Source: an uncultured Acetobacteroides sp.
GTDB taxonomy: Bacteria; Bacteroidota; Bacteroidia; Bacteroidales; ZOR0009
Assembly: GCF_963678165.1 (NCBI RefSeq)
Contig: NZ_OY782755.1
Span: 2,728,001 to 2,792,000, forward strand
Direction of reading: 5' to 3'
Length of the DNA stretch: 64,000 bases
Shown: piece after piece, positions 8,208 through 17,010 of the stretch
Numbering within the stretch: the first letter of the stretch is position 1
Layout: every line of letters starts with the position of its first letter
Notes under the pieces: model-generated
The model's database searches: none
What the model saw: the letters and a program-made list of their open reading frames with translations, nothing else
Told to the model about the DNA's origin: nothing
Program-made: the position numbers and the translations under genes

Positions 8208-8630
8208 ATGAAGAAAACTAACCAGAACACCCCAAATCAGAGCCTTTTCTTCTCATGCTTTAAAGGAATTAACAGCATGAATAACGCCAAATCAAACACC
8301 AACTATTCGTTGCATAAGTTGACCAGTATTATTGACGTTAATATTGGCGGGTCATACCTCTTCATCCTGCAGGGTGAAAATATTAGCCAGTGCCATTTCT
8401 ATGTTAAGGTGTACAACAGAGAAATCCTTGGTTTTGCAGTAAAGATGATAGAGTCAAACGACGCCTCTATTGAGAATTTTTGGAGGAAATCATTTAATGG
8501 AATTATATGCAAAGGGTTGGCAAACTCACCATCTGTGTCCCTTCAATATGATAAAATTATTGAGGTTTATTCCCTTTCTGAAAACCAGTCGACATCAGTA
8601 ACAACTCCAAAGACATACACCCATGCCTAG
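8208..8630 (+). CDS. Hypothetical element protein
   Basis: A 140-residue protein without a recognised domain, starting 18 bases after the preceding gene. It may instead start at the internal Met near residue 24 (MNNAKSN). The middle (about residues 40-85) has alternating hydrophobic beta-like stretches. It overlaps the next gene by 8 bases, so the three rightward genes form one operon. Confidence 0.6.
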   Translation: MKKTNQNTPNQSLFFSCFKGINSMNNAKSNTNYSLHKLTSIIDVNIGGSYLFILQGENISQCHFYVKVYNREILGFAVKMIESNDASIENFWRKSFNGIICKGLANSPSVSLQYDKIIEVYSLSENQSTSVTTPKTYTHA

Positions 8631-8952
8631 CTCCGTAACATCAACAGTGAAGACACAACAGCCGCTTACTATTCCAGGCGCAAACGAAGCCACCAACATT
8701 GCTTTACTATCGGCTTTAGAATCGTTTAATGAAAACCTTTTGGATTTAGCGCACAGCCGTATGCTCATAAAGTTGCTGTCTTCCCATGTAAAGGTTACGC
8801 TAAATGACCATAACCTAACCGAGAAAGACAAGGAATTAGCGCTTGTAAATGCCAACGACTACATATCTAACCTTGTTGACTTCCTTAATGAAATACAAGC
8901 CCTTTGCAGTATGCAAAATTTCAGCACTGGAAATGATCGTGAAGCATGCTAG
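8623..8952 (+). CDS. Hypothetical element protein, largely helical
   Basis: A 109-residue protein starting inside the end of the previous gene. After a Ser/Thr-rich first 20 residues it is predicted from its pattern to be mostly helical. No family recognised. A hairpin terminator follows its stop, closing the early operon. Confidence 0.6.
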   Translation: MPSSVTSTVKTQQPLTIPGANEATNIALLSALESFNENLLDLAHSRMLIKLLSSHVKVTLNDHNLTEKDKELALVNANDYISNLVDFLNEIQALCSMQNFSTGNDREAC

Positions 8953-8967
8953 TGGTAGTCAATTAAA

Positions 8968-9002
8968 AAGGGTGCCGGTATAAACGACACCCTTGCTTTT
9001 TC
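8968..9002 (+). terminator. Terminator of the early operon
   Basis: AAGGGTG at 8968-8974 pairs with CACCCTT at 8988-8994, followed by GCTTTTTC. It lies 16 bases after the stop at 8952 and between convergent genes. Confidence 0.8.
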
Positions 9003-9046
9003 TCTCACTTCCTTCAAATTGCCATACCAGAAACAAATTAGTTTTT

Positions 9047-9604
9047 TCAGAAATTGGTTGAATACGTAGTAGAGTTAATTATAACATTCCCCTCCACAAT
9101 CTCAGAATAATGCCTTCTCGGTTCAAAAAGATAGTTATATCGCTCAAAAACCAGAATAGGAATTTCTTTGTATCCTAGCCTTTTAGCAAGTCTAACTCTA
9201 TGTGTACCGTCTATTAGTCTTTTTGAGGTGCTTATTACACGGTTAGTAAATGCGTCGATTAAATGGAATTCTACAAAGATTGGAGGGATAATTTTTTCTC
9301 CTTTAGAAACGAAGTCTATTAGATTAAACATAATTTTTGAATCTTCATAAGCGCATGGATGAAAAATCGGCCCCTCCCATGCTCGATCTTTATCCTTATC
9401 GTCTTCTAAACTAAACGTTTTTTGGAATAGTCCTAAAACAAGGGACGTACTAGGGCTATTCCAATTTCTCAAGGCGTCAAACTTCATATTTTGGATATTA
9501 GTATCCCATTCAATAATTATTTTGCCACTTTCTATTTTGTCGGTATAATCCTGAATTAACTTAAATATTTCAAAGTTTCTAACAAGTCCTTCTGCTTCAA
9601 TCAT
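9047..9604 (-). CDS. ParB-like N-terminal domain protein
   Basis: A 185-residue protein whose second half carries the pattern of ParB/Srx-type domains: LIDGTHRVRLAKRLG at about residues 135-149 followed by KEIPILVFE. The N-terminal 90 residues are not recognised. ParB-like proteins of mobile elements may bind or modify DNA or hydrolyse nucleotides. It is the last gene in the leftward series of the element, which makes an accessory or cargo role as likely as one in packaging or DNA metabolism. Confidence 0.6.
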   Translation of the reverse strand: MIEAEGLVRNFEIFKLIQDYTDKIESGKIIIEWDTNIQNMKFDALRNWNSPSTSLVLGLFQKTFSLEDDKDKDRAWEGPIFHPCAYEDSKIMFNLIDFVSKGEKIIPPIFVEFHLIDAFTNRVISTSKRLIDGTHRVRLAKRLGYKEIPILVFERYNYLFEPRRHYSEIVEGNVIINSTTYSTNF

Positions 9605-9652
9605 TGTGAAAAAATTAATTTGTTTTTGAGTTATAAATTGACCTTATAGAAT

Positions 9653-10123
9653 TTAACGTATGGTAATCCCATACTTCCTGGCAACAGCAGTTAGATCTAC
9701 CTTTAAATCAACAAAGGCTACCTCTGCTTGGCTGGTTATGACGTTGTAGCCCTTGCTTTCAACCTTAGATGCATAATCCTTACCTGCCACGCCCACTAAC
9801 CTCAATCCCTTCCGGGAGCGCCTAGTAAAAAGGCTTCGAAGAATCGACATATTCGCCAACGGCTCTAAGTTATACTTAACGACCTTTTCGTTATGTAAGA
9901 TGTAGTAGCCAATTGAAGAGCGCAAATTAGCAGTTTGATCCTGGTAGTTTCCTTTAGGGAAAACCGACTTATTGACGTGAAGGTTCGTCTTCGCATTTTT
10001 CACAAACTCTTCTCCAACATAGGCCATTACCTCTATTGCTTCAGCAATAAACTGCTTTTTGTGGTTCTCAAACGCTTCAGATATTTGGGCCAACGATCCG
10101 TTTCTATTTTTAAGTTTCAACAT
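9653..10123 (-). CDS. HK97 gp10-like phage head-tail joining protein
   Basis: A 156-residue protein resembling HK97 gp10-type tail completion/neck proteins: an N-terminal helix with FVKNAKTNL (about residues 54-62), a loop LRSSIGYYI, and the late YASKVESKGYNVIT segment (about 119-132) that is characteristic of the family. It lies directly downstream of the tape measure gene, whereas in most phages it precedes the major tail protein. Its neighbours in a normal head-tail module are absent. Confidence 0.65.
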   Translation of the reverse strand: MLKLKNRNGSLAQISEAFENHKKQFIAEAIEVMAYVGEEFVKNAKTNLHVNKSVFPKGNYQDQTANLRSSIGYYILHNEKVVKYNLEPLANMSILRSLFTRRSRKGLRLVGVAGKDYASKVESKGYNVITSQAEVAFVDLKVDLTAVARKYGITIR

Positions 10124-10173
10124 GTGTCTATTGATTTGGGAGGGAGCCTTTATGCCCCCTCTTTGGATTTCTA

Positions 10174-13100
10174 TTACCTTCCTATTGCACGCCTTTCTCC
10201 CAAATTACTTCCACTTCCAATGGCGCCTCTAATTGCAGAAATGTCAGCACCTATCATTGATAGGTTTCTAACCGTTGCCGCCGTATTGGCCTCAATCGCT
10301 CTTTGTATGCTTACCGACTCGTTCATTACGGATAGCTGCTCGCGGATGGTCATGTGCTGCTCGCGGATGTCGTAGCGCATCCCCGTTAGGTTTCCGACAA
10401 TATCGGTTCCTGTTTGCTCGGATAGGTTCTTTACGATGCCAACTGCAGAATTCTCCTTTGATGATGATGATGTTCCAAAAAGGTCTATCCCGGCTCCATT
10501 CATTACAGAATTCATATCATCAAATTTAACCTTGGCATCTGCCGCAATCTTCTCATACATGGCCCGTAGCTGGACCACCTCGTCTGCGGTTAGCTTACCA
10601 TCGCTTTCGCTGGCCAAGGCAAACTGATTATAGAAATCCCGGAGCGGCTTCTCCAACATTTGCATCTTAAGGCTATTCAACACCTGCTTCTTCATTAAAT
10701 CCCCGAACGTATTAGCAAACTCCTCGGCGCTAACAACTCCATCATCAAACGCAGATGCAAGGCTATCAACTACACTATCGTAGGTACTACCAGTAAGGGC
10801 AGTCCTTTGCTTATCCATTAGACTATTTATCTCTTCAGCATACTTCTCATAATCGCTTATAAGATTGTCTAGGACTTCCTTGTTGGTGACATTGATGCCT
10901 TTAGCAAGCATGTCGTCCACCATTTTGTAGATGTTTTTTATTCGATCTCGATTCGCATCGAGCTGCGACTGTACATCACCTAACGACTTAGTGTAATCGA
11001 TTGACTGCAAAGACCAATCTGCCGCTTTCTTCTTGGCATTCCACGTAGCCTCATCGTCAAGTTTGCTCATAGCAATGCCTGCATCAGTCATTAACTTGAT
11101 ATAGCTTTGATAGGTAGAAAAAATATGTGTTTTATTGTTTTCAGACGATTCAAACAGCTTCATAGTATCACCATTCCACTCTCCTCCGTCATTTGTCATC
11201 CCCTTTTTAGTGGTAAGCGCAAATGTTTTGTACTTACCAATAACTCCATCAAGCGAAGTCTTTGCAGACTCAATAGCCTTTGTGTATGCCTCTATCTTAT
11301 CAGTACCATACGCACTATCAATAAGATCTTTCTGCATATCATATAGCTTATTGATAATATCAAGCTGCTTGGCCATGCGGTCGTTGGCCAACTCTTGCTC
11401 CTTTCTTCTCTCGGCTTCTTCTCTTGCTGATTTTTGCGTTATTGAGGTAATTATTGAAGCTGCACCTGAAATAATTGCTCCTGTATAGTTCTGTTGAGCT
11501 AACTGACTAAACGCTCCAGCCAATCCGCTTGCAAGTTGTATTGACTCTCCTAGTCCTTCATTAAATTGTCCTACAATCTGAGCAATGTTCGATAGATGAC
11601 CCGAAACGTTGCTGAAGGTATTGCTAAGAATCTCGCTTTTCTTGGACGTACTCTCATCAATATCCCTTTGAGCCTCTTTTATTTTATTGGCATCACCATT
11701 TGCGGAAGCTATTTTTTTCTTAGCGGCTACAATCCGTTTATCCAACTCTCGCATTGCGGCAAGCGGAGCCTTTTCGGATAGTGCTTGAGTAGTTTCTGAA
11801 AGAGCCTTCTCTAACGCCAACTTCTCATTATCCGTCAGCTTCGTATTCTTTAAATCCTCATTTAGCCTATCTATCCTTGCCTGTAATGCAGCCTTGCCCC
11901 ACTTTTCAATGCTGTCGTATAGGTATGCGAAGTTCTTTAGCTTCTCGCGATTGGATGCCTCAAGTTCATTTACATCGTCATTCATTTGCTTGCGACGAAC
12001 TGCAGCCTGATCTTTTAGGCCTTTGTTTTCAAGAGTGGCTATGTCGAGCATCCCCTGTCCGACAATATCAAGTCGCTTTTGCTCGAATGTTTTGGACGAC
12101 TCCAACAGCGAATCCATTGAGGTATCTATGACTAGCTCGTTGCTGTCGCCCATCATCAACTTTAGCTCCTTTGAATCCCTTACGGTTGCCGCCAGCTGCT
12201 TGAGTCTTTCTATAGCGTCTTGAGCATCCCCGGGAAGCTGCGATAGGTAGCCCTTGTCGCCCTTCTTAAGCCCCTTGCTTTTGTTGTAGGCTTCAAGAAG
12301 AGACTTTTCTTGCTTCTCTATCTCGTTGAGTTTATCGGCATACTCGTTCTTGATGGCCTGCATTTCCTTATCTGTGCCATCCTGCATAAGGGAAAGCTTA
12401 TCCTTGTTGATATCGCTGTAGATCTTATGCAGCTGCTCCTGGTAGGCCTTATCATCCTTTACAGATGCCTTAGGCGTTTTTATCTTTTCGCCTGTAAGCG
12501 TTGCATAGGTCGCCTTCAGCTTGGAGAGGTTATCTTCTTCCTTCTTGATTTCATCTGCCGTAGCCTTTGAATTAGCAGCACGAAGAGACCTGAGGCTGGC
12601 TTCCGACTTCTTTATGTCCTCCAAGGTCTGTTTAGCCTGTGCCGAAACGGTAGGACTTGCAACTTTAGCCTTGGGTAACATATCGGTAGGATCACCAAAA
12701 AGTAGCGCATTTTGCTTCAGTTCAGACTTTAGTATGCTACGAGCCTCACGGATATCCTTTACAATGTCGGCAACTCCATTGGTATATGTAGTTGTAACCA
12801 TGCCTGTCGTTCCGCTCTGGTAGGTGTGCTCCTTTGCAAATGAGTTTATGGCATCTCCCAATTCCTTATTAAATCCTCTCCCCTCCTGTAGGGCTAACCG
12901 CATTTTTGTAAGTAGCTCTGTACCTTTCTTTACACCAAACTTATCGTTTAGATTCTCCTGTAGCGATTCAATTAGAGGCTTAACCGTCTCCTCAAATGCA
13001 GATTGAGCACCAGCAGCACCCTCTGATTGAGCCTTGGCCATAGATGCCTTAATTACCGCCGACGTGATAGTTTCATAAGCCTTTGCCACATTGTTAAGCG

Positions 13101-14844
13101 ACTTGGTTTCTACATCTAAGTTTTCAAGATAGTTCCCGTACTTTGATATGATAGCCTGCTTGGCATCATCGTATGCCTTAGTTCCCTTGGTAAGCCCTTG
13201 CAGCGTTCCAAAAAGCGTATCAACAGCCACCGTCTCAGACATTACAGCAGATTGGTAGTTAGCGGAACTTGTGGCCAGCCTTTTTTGGCTCTCTTCGAGC
13301 AGGCTGGTTTGTGAAGCCAATTTGTAGATGATGTAGGCAAACGCAGCAACAGCGGCAGCAGCAACAGCATAAGGGTTGGCCAGAACAAAACCATGAACCT
13401 TACTCATCACTCCAAGGAGTTTTGTCTTTGCAAGAGTGAGAACACTTGTGGACTCAGCATTTGCCGCCTGAGCAGCAGTATTAACGGCCGTGGTTGCGGT
13501 GTTGGCTTCTTTTGCGGCTGTTTCGACGGCTATTTTTTTTGCGCTAAAATCCTGGGTAGCATTCTTAAATTCTAAGGCTGCGGCTTCTCTGGTCGACGCG
13601 GCAGCAGCAAGCCTGCTCTCTGCTAGTGCAAGCTGCTTTTCTGTTCCTGTTGCCCCTATTGCCATTGCCTCAGCAAGTCTCGCGGCCTCCAACTCCTTAG
13701 TGGCTATATATTCTGCACGTTTAGCCTCTACCGTTTGAGCAGCGGCAGATACTTCAATTCGAGCCTTATCAAGCGTTGATTTAGCAGCAAGCACGTTCGT
13801 TTCTACCTCAGCCTTTACAATATTGGCATACTCAACGGATGTCTTGGCAAGCCCTAGCTTCGATATTTCAGCCTGTTTTTCAGCGCTAACAAGGTTTAGC
13901 AGCGCAGCGGCCTCGTTGGTGCGGTTCATTGTCGCTTTGGTATTCTCCATTGCGGCAACCAGCATAAGGGCTGCTTTATATCCACCGTAAGCAGCGGCTA
14001 CGCCCTTAAGGGTAGTAATGAATACCTCGTAGTTTTCAACTGCGAAGCTGACACCTCCAATAACTCCCTCGATTAGCCCGGCATTGGCCGTACCTATTTT
14101 ATTTAAGGTTTGATCTATAGTATCGCCAAGGTTTGATATCTGCCCGGGAATGGTTTTAGATTGTTCTTGCATGAGGTTGTAGAACTGCCCCCCCGCATTG
14201 GTCATTTTGTTTATAACCTTCTCTACATCCTTAAAGCCAACCTGTCCGCTCTCCACCATCTTATCAATGGCACTATCGGCTACTCCGAACTGCATTGCCA
14301 GCTCGTGAACTAACGGTAACCCCATTTCCATGAATTGGCGCATGTCGTCACCCTGCAGCTTGCCTTTTGCCTTTACCTGTCCGTAGGCTAGAATAACGCG
14401 ATCGAGAGGAACAGAGGCTCCTGATGCTACGTTTCCAAGCCTTACCAGTGTATCATTAACCGTGTCTGCACTCTGTCCATAGGCTAGCAGCCTTTTAGCA
14501 CCATCGGCAACCTGAGTTAATGAGAAAGGCGTACTGGCAGCGGTATTAACCATCTGCTGCATTAGCTGGTTTGCCCGTTCCTTGCTTCCGAGCATGGTGG
14601 TAAAGGCTACCGATAGCTGCTGAAATTCCCCAGTAACCTCTATAATCTGCTCGCCTATGCTTTTAGCGAAATCAAAGGTGAAGTAACCGGCTATTGCGGT
14701 TCCGGCATTCTTGTATAGAGAGTCTATTTTTGATGCTGCAGCCTCATTGGTACGCACGAAATCCTGTACGCTCATTGCTCCGCGTTTCAAATCACGCTCA
14801 AGTTGCTCAAAGTCGAGTGCTGCGTCAAATTGTAACGATGCCAT
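10174..14844 (-). CDS. Phage tail tape measure protein
   Basis: A 1556-residue protein. The N-terminal 280 residues are a typical tape measure domain: FQQLSVAFTTMLGS near residue 93, then PFSLTQVADGAKRLLAYG, DDMRQFMEMGLP and the SGQVGFKDVEKVI segments. A long Ala/Glu-rich coiled-coil region follows (about 300-480), then a hydrophobic stretch near 490-512 and further coiled coil to the end. Tape measures set the length of long non-contractile or contractile tails. No tube, chaperone, distal-tail or baseplate gene accompanies it here, which is very unusual for a complete prophage. Confidence 0.9.
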   Translation of the reverse strand: MASLQFDAALDFEQLERDLKRGAMSVQDFVRTNEAAASKIDSLYKNAGTAIAGYFTFDFAKSIGEQIIEVTGEFQQLSVAFTTMLGSKERANQLMQQMVNTAASTPFSLTQVADGAKRLLAYGQSADTVNDTLVRLGNVASGASVPLDRVILAYGQVKAKGKLQGDDMRQFMEMGLPLVHELAMQFGVADSAIDKMVESGQVGFKDVEKVINKMTNAGGQFYNLMQEQSKTIPGQISNLGDTIDQTLNKIGTANAGLIEGVIGGVSFAVENYEVFITTLKGVAAAYGGYKAALMLVAAMENTKATMNRTNEAAALLNLVSAEKQAEISKLGLAKTSVEYANIVKAEVETNVLAAKSTLDKARIEVSAAAQTVEAKRAEYIATKELEAARLAEAMAIGATGTEKQLALAESRLAAAASTREAAALEFKNATQDFSAKKIAVETAAKEANTATTAVNTAAQAANAESTSVLTLAKTKLLGVMSKVHGFVLANPYAVAAAAVAAFAYIIYKLASQTSLLEESQKRLATSSANYQSAVMSETVAVDTLFGTLQGLTKGTKAYDDAKQAIISKYGNYLENLDVETKSLNNVAKAYETITSAVIKASMAKAQSEGAAGAQSAFEETVKPLIESLQENLNDKFGVKKGTELLTKMRLALQEGRGFNKELGDAINSFAKEHTYQSGTTGMVTTTYTNGVADIVKDIREARSILKSELKQNALLFGDPTDMLPKAKVASPTVSAQAKQTLEDIKKSEASLRSLRAANSKATADEIKKEEDNLSKLKATYATLTGEKIKTPKASVKDDKAYQEQLHKIYSDINKDKLSLMQDGTDKEMQAIKNEYADKLNEIEKQEKSLLEAYNKSKGLKKGDKGYLSQLPGDAQDAIERLKQLAATVRDSKELKLMMGDSNELVIDTSMDSLLESSKTFEQKRLDIVGQGMLDIATLENKGLKDQAAVRRKQMNDDVNELEASNREKLKNFAYLYDSIEKWGKAALQARIDRLNEDLKNTKLTDNEKLALEKALSETTQALSEKAPLAAMRELDKRIVAAKKKIASANGDANKIKEAQRDIDESTSKKSEILSNTFSNVSGHLSNIAQIVGQFNEGLGESIQLASGLAGAFSQLAQQNYTGAIISGAASIITSITQKSAREEAERRKEQELANDRMAKQLDIINKLYDMQKDLIDSAYGTDKIEAYTKAIESAKTSLDGVIGKYKTFALTTKKGMTNDGGEWNGDTMKLFESSENNKTHIFSTYQSYIKLMTDAGIAMSKLDDEATWNAKKKAADWSLQSIDYTKSLGDVQSQLDANRDRIKNIYKMVDDMLAKGINVTNKEVLDNLISDYEKYAEEINSLMDKQRTALTGSTYDSVVDSLASAFDDGVVSAEEFANTFGDLMKKQVLNSLKMQMLEKPLRDFYNQFALASESDGKLTADEVVQLRAMYEKIAADAKVKFDDMNSVMNGAGIDLFGTSSSSKENSAVGIVKNLSEQTGTDIVGNLTGMRYDIREQHMTIREQLSVMNESVSIQRAIEANTAATVRNLSMIGADISAIRGAIGSGSNLGERRAIGR

Positions 14845-15046
14845 ATTCTGTTTTTCTTTAAATTAATCATAATGCACTATAAAACTGCATTTTAACTATT
14901 ACGTTTCCTCACCATACAGTTAATCGTGATTAGTTAGTTTTTTTGAACATCCTTCAATTCATCATTAACCAATTAGTTTTCAACAAATAACATAAACATC
15001 ACAACCTAACAACTGGACTAATACGCCTGATTCTAGATCAGGTATA

Positions 15047-15451
15047 CTAGTTTTTCTCTGTTTGGAATGAATCAAGAGGTGTTACTTTGAATATACTCTC
15101 GGGCATCGACGACATACTTTCGAGCGCATTGATAGTGTAACTCTTTTCGTAGCTAAGTACTTCCTTCGTTATCGGGTGCACCTCAAGGTAAAGGCCGCTA
15201 CCTATGCTTTCGAAGGTACGGTCATTAAGTTCTGGACCTAGTTTGACTACATATTTCACGCGCTTTGGAGAAAGTTCGATATATTGCATCAACACATTAA
15301 GGTCGTGCTCAGAAAGCACTTCAGCATCATGGCACATCACCGCTAATGCAGCAACATTGGCGCGTGCTTGATCCGATGGTACTCCTGAAGAAGCCCGGAG
15401 AGTATCTATGGTCATGCTCAATTGCTGGGCGAGAGTTTTTTTTATTGACAT
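15047..15451 (-). CDS. Hypothetical element protein
   Basis: A 134-residue protein from the ATG at 15451; the frame can be extended to a TTG at 15475 inside a hairpin. No family recognised. The first half is helical; the second half has LYLEVHPITKEVLSYEKSY with a beta-rich look. It lies between the terminase-associated genes and the tape measure gene, where a phage would have head and tail structural genes, so a tail or tail-chaperone-like role is possible but unsupported. Confidence 0.55.
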   Translation of the reverse strand: MSIKKTLAQQLSMTIDTLRASSGVPSDQARANVAALAVMCHDAEVLSEHDLNVLMQYIELSPKRVKYVVKLGPELNDRTFESIGSGLYLEVHPITKEVLSYEKSYTINALESMSSMPESIFKVTPLDSFQTEKN

Positions 15452-15467
15452 TTTTCGGTTGGTTTTT

Positions 15468-15498
15468 ATGACCAACAGCTTAGAATGCTGTTGGTCAT
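15468..15498 (-). promoter_or_regulatory. 12-bp perfect hairpin ahead of the 134-residue gene
   Basis: ATGACCAACAGC at 15468-15479 pairs perfectly with GCTGTTGGTCAT at 15487-15498 across a 7-base loop. It sits 16 bases upstream of the ATG at 15451 and has no T-run after it on the minus strand, so it looks more like a processing or translational control hairpin than a terminator. Confidence 0.6.
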
Positions 15499-15564
15499 TG
15501 AAGGTTATAGTTCGATTTTTCTAAATATTTAGTCGAAAACTCTGTATTTGTGAATTTTCAACTT

Positions 15565-15741
15565 CTAAATATTGAGTTTGGCCACCCCGACAGCATCAGG
15601 TCCCGTGCGCTCTTCTTCATTGAAGAGATTTACCAACGCTTGATGATCGAGTTCGCCTTCTAGGCTCGAGACGTAATCTTGGTTATTGAGATCTGCGATC
15701 AAATTCTTCAGATCATCTTTAGTTTTGACTGTAAATTGCAT
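15565..15741 (-). CDS. Small acidic element protein (58 residues)
   Basis: An ATG at 15741 preceded by AAAAGG opens a 58-codon frame beginning MQFTVKTKDDLKNLI and ending with VGVAKLNI before TAG. It is acidic, probably mostly helical, and fills the gap between the 236- and 134-residue genes on the same strand. No family recognised. The frame, spacing and ribosome-binding site make it a credible gene. Confidence 0.6.
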   Translation of the reverse strand: MQFTVKTKDDLKNLIADLNNQDYVSSLEGELDHQALVNLFNEEERTGPDAVGVAKLNI

Positions 15742-15769
15742 TGTCTTAACCTTTTGGATTATTACTCGT

Positions 15770-16480
15770 TTAACGGCTTCTTGGTTTTACTCCAACATCC
15801 CCAAATGATGAGTAATCAACATAATAATAATTAGAATCATAGTTGTAGGGGATGAGAGGAATGTTGTGGACAGTCTCCAGCGATACAGCGTTATAGGAAA
15901 ACGCCCCTTCGTCGGATAATTTCTTCAGATACGCTTGTAGCTCATTTAAGGCTTTACAAGCCTTCTCGGATAGGTCGAGCACCTTTGTTTTTTCTGGGGT
16001 ATCAGCGTAAATACTTAGTTCAGCTCGTTGTTCTTCAAGAAAAGATTCTGCTAGCACCACTTTCCCATCGTTGGCTATTTCGTAGTTTGAAATGGAAAAT
16101 AGTGGGACAAGGTATTCTGCCTGCCATTTGAGGTGAACTCGGGGGATATTTCGAAGAGTGGCAACAATTTTACCAAGTTTCGAGTCAAGGCTGCTGACGT
16201 ATTGATCCTGCTGAAACTTCAAAAAAGAATCCTTGGGCTCGGGTTGCGATGCTCTCCACTCTTGAACCAGTTCTTGACTTCCTCCTCCGAGCAACTTCAG
16301 CAACTTTTCAATTGATGGCTCTATCCCTAGGCTTCGAAGTTCTCGAAGGGATGCTTCAACCCCGGGTATAAGTTTTTCGTGGAGGGAAATCCTTTTTTTG
16401 TACTCTCCCTCATCGAAGTAAATCACTTTTGTTTCGTTCTTCATTTTAATAAGTATTTGGTTGTTAGTTGTTACGTTCAT
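15770..16480 (-). CDS. Hypothetical protein downstream of small terminase
   Basis: A 236-residue protein, or 224 if it starts at the internal Met at 16444; the longer form overlaps terS by 17 bases. No family recognised. The N-terminal two-thirds are helical and charged; the last 25 residues are rich in Tyr and Asn. In phages the large terminase normally follows the small one; this protein has no Walker A motif or nuclease residues and is far too short to be TerL. Confidence 0.6.
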   Translation of the reverse strand: MNVTTNNQILIKMKNETKVIYFDEGEYKKRISLHEKLIPGVEASLRELRSLGIEPSIEKLLKLLGGGSQELVQEWRASQPEPKDSFLKFQQDQYVSSLDSKLGKIVATLRNIPRVHLKWQAEYLVPLFSISNYEIANDGKVVLAESFLEEQRAELSIYADTPEKTKVLDLSEKACKALNELQAYLKKLSDEGAFSYNAVSLETVHNIPLIPYNYDSNYYYVDYSSFGDVGVKPRSR

Positions 16481-17000
16481 TATATGGCAACACCACGACG
16501 GTCCCGATTTCTGGTTTCCTTTGCTCGTTGTCCTTTTCGTAGCCTCCTAGATGCTTCATAAGTTTTTCGATAGCCTCCAGCTTCGACGTTAACTTGATTG
16601 TTTTCATCATCCCGATAGGGCCATCGACACTCGAAATCTCCATCAGTTTCAATTCGGTGATACACTTGCGAGCAGCCTCTGGCATGTCGCTAAGGTTCTT
16701 TATCGTGCCGTTATCGTTAAATAGATCGACTGGGTCGAGACGCACTATAGCGGCAAGCGTCTGAATGAGTTCGTCGAGTTTAATACGATTCCGTTCTCGC
16801 ACCTCTTCTCTCAGGTTCTTAATGAATGTTTTAATCTCAGGTTTTTTCAGGTTTTCTTGTCCGATTGAACCAGCCGTTCTTTCGCTATAACCCGCCCTTA
16901 TAGCCGCCTGAGTTGCGTTTAGGTCGATAAGATATTCCTCACAGAAGCGACGCTGTTTTGGACTTAACGCTGTCTTCTTCATTTCTTTTTTTGTGTCCAT
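16464..17000 (-). CDS. terS: Phage terminase small subunit
   Basis: A 178-residue protein with the hallmark N-terminal DNA-binding helix-turn-helix of Terminase_2-type small subunits: LSPKQRRFCEEYLIDLNATQ (residues 12-31), AAIRAGYSERTAGSIG and NLKKPEIKTFI. The remainder is an oligomerisation/coiled region. TerS recognises the packaging site and hands DNA to the TerL motor. No terL is present in the element. In phage-inducible chromosomal islands a satellite TerS redirects the helper phage motor to satellite DNA, and that is the inferred role here. Confidence 0.85.
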   Translation of the reverse strand: MDTKKEMKKTALSPKQRRFCEEYLIDLNATQAAIRAGYSERTAGSIGQENLKKPEIKTFIKNLREEVRERNRIKLDELIQTLAAIVRLDPVDLFNDNGTIKNLSDMPEAARKCITELKLMEISSVDGPIGMMKTIKLTSKLEAIEKLMKHLGGYEKDNEQRKPEIGTVVVLPYNERNN

Positions 17001-17010
17001 ATCTTTTTAT

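Noticed and set aside
9047-9604. ParB-like protein as a plasmid-type partition system
   Set aside because: There is no ParA partner or parS-like site, and the element has an integrase and att repeats, so it is chromosomally inherited.
15770-16480. Candidate large terminase because it follows terS
   Set aside because: Only 236 residues, with no Walker A/B or nuclease acidic residues; it cannot be a complete or recognisable TerL.
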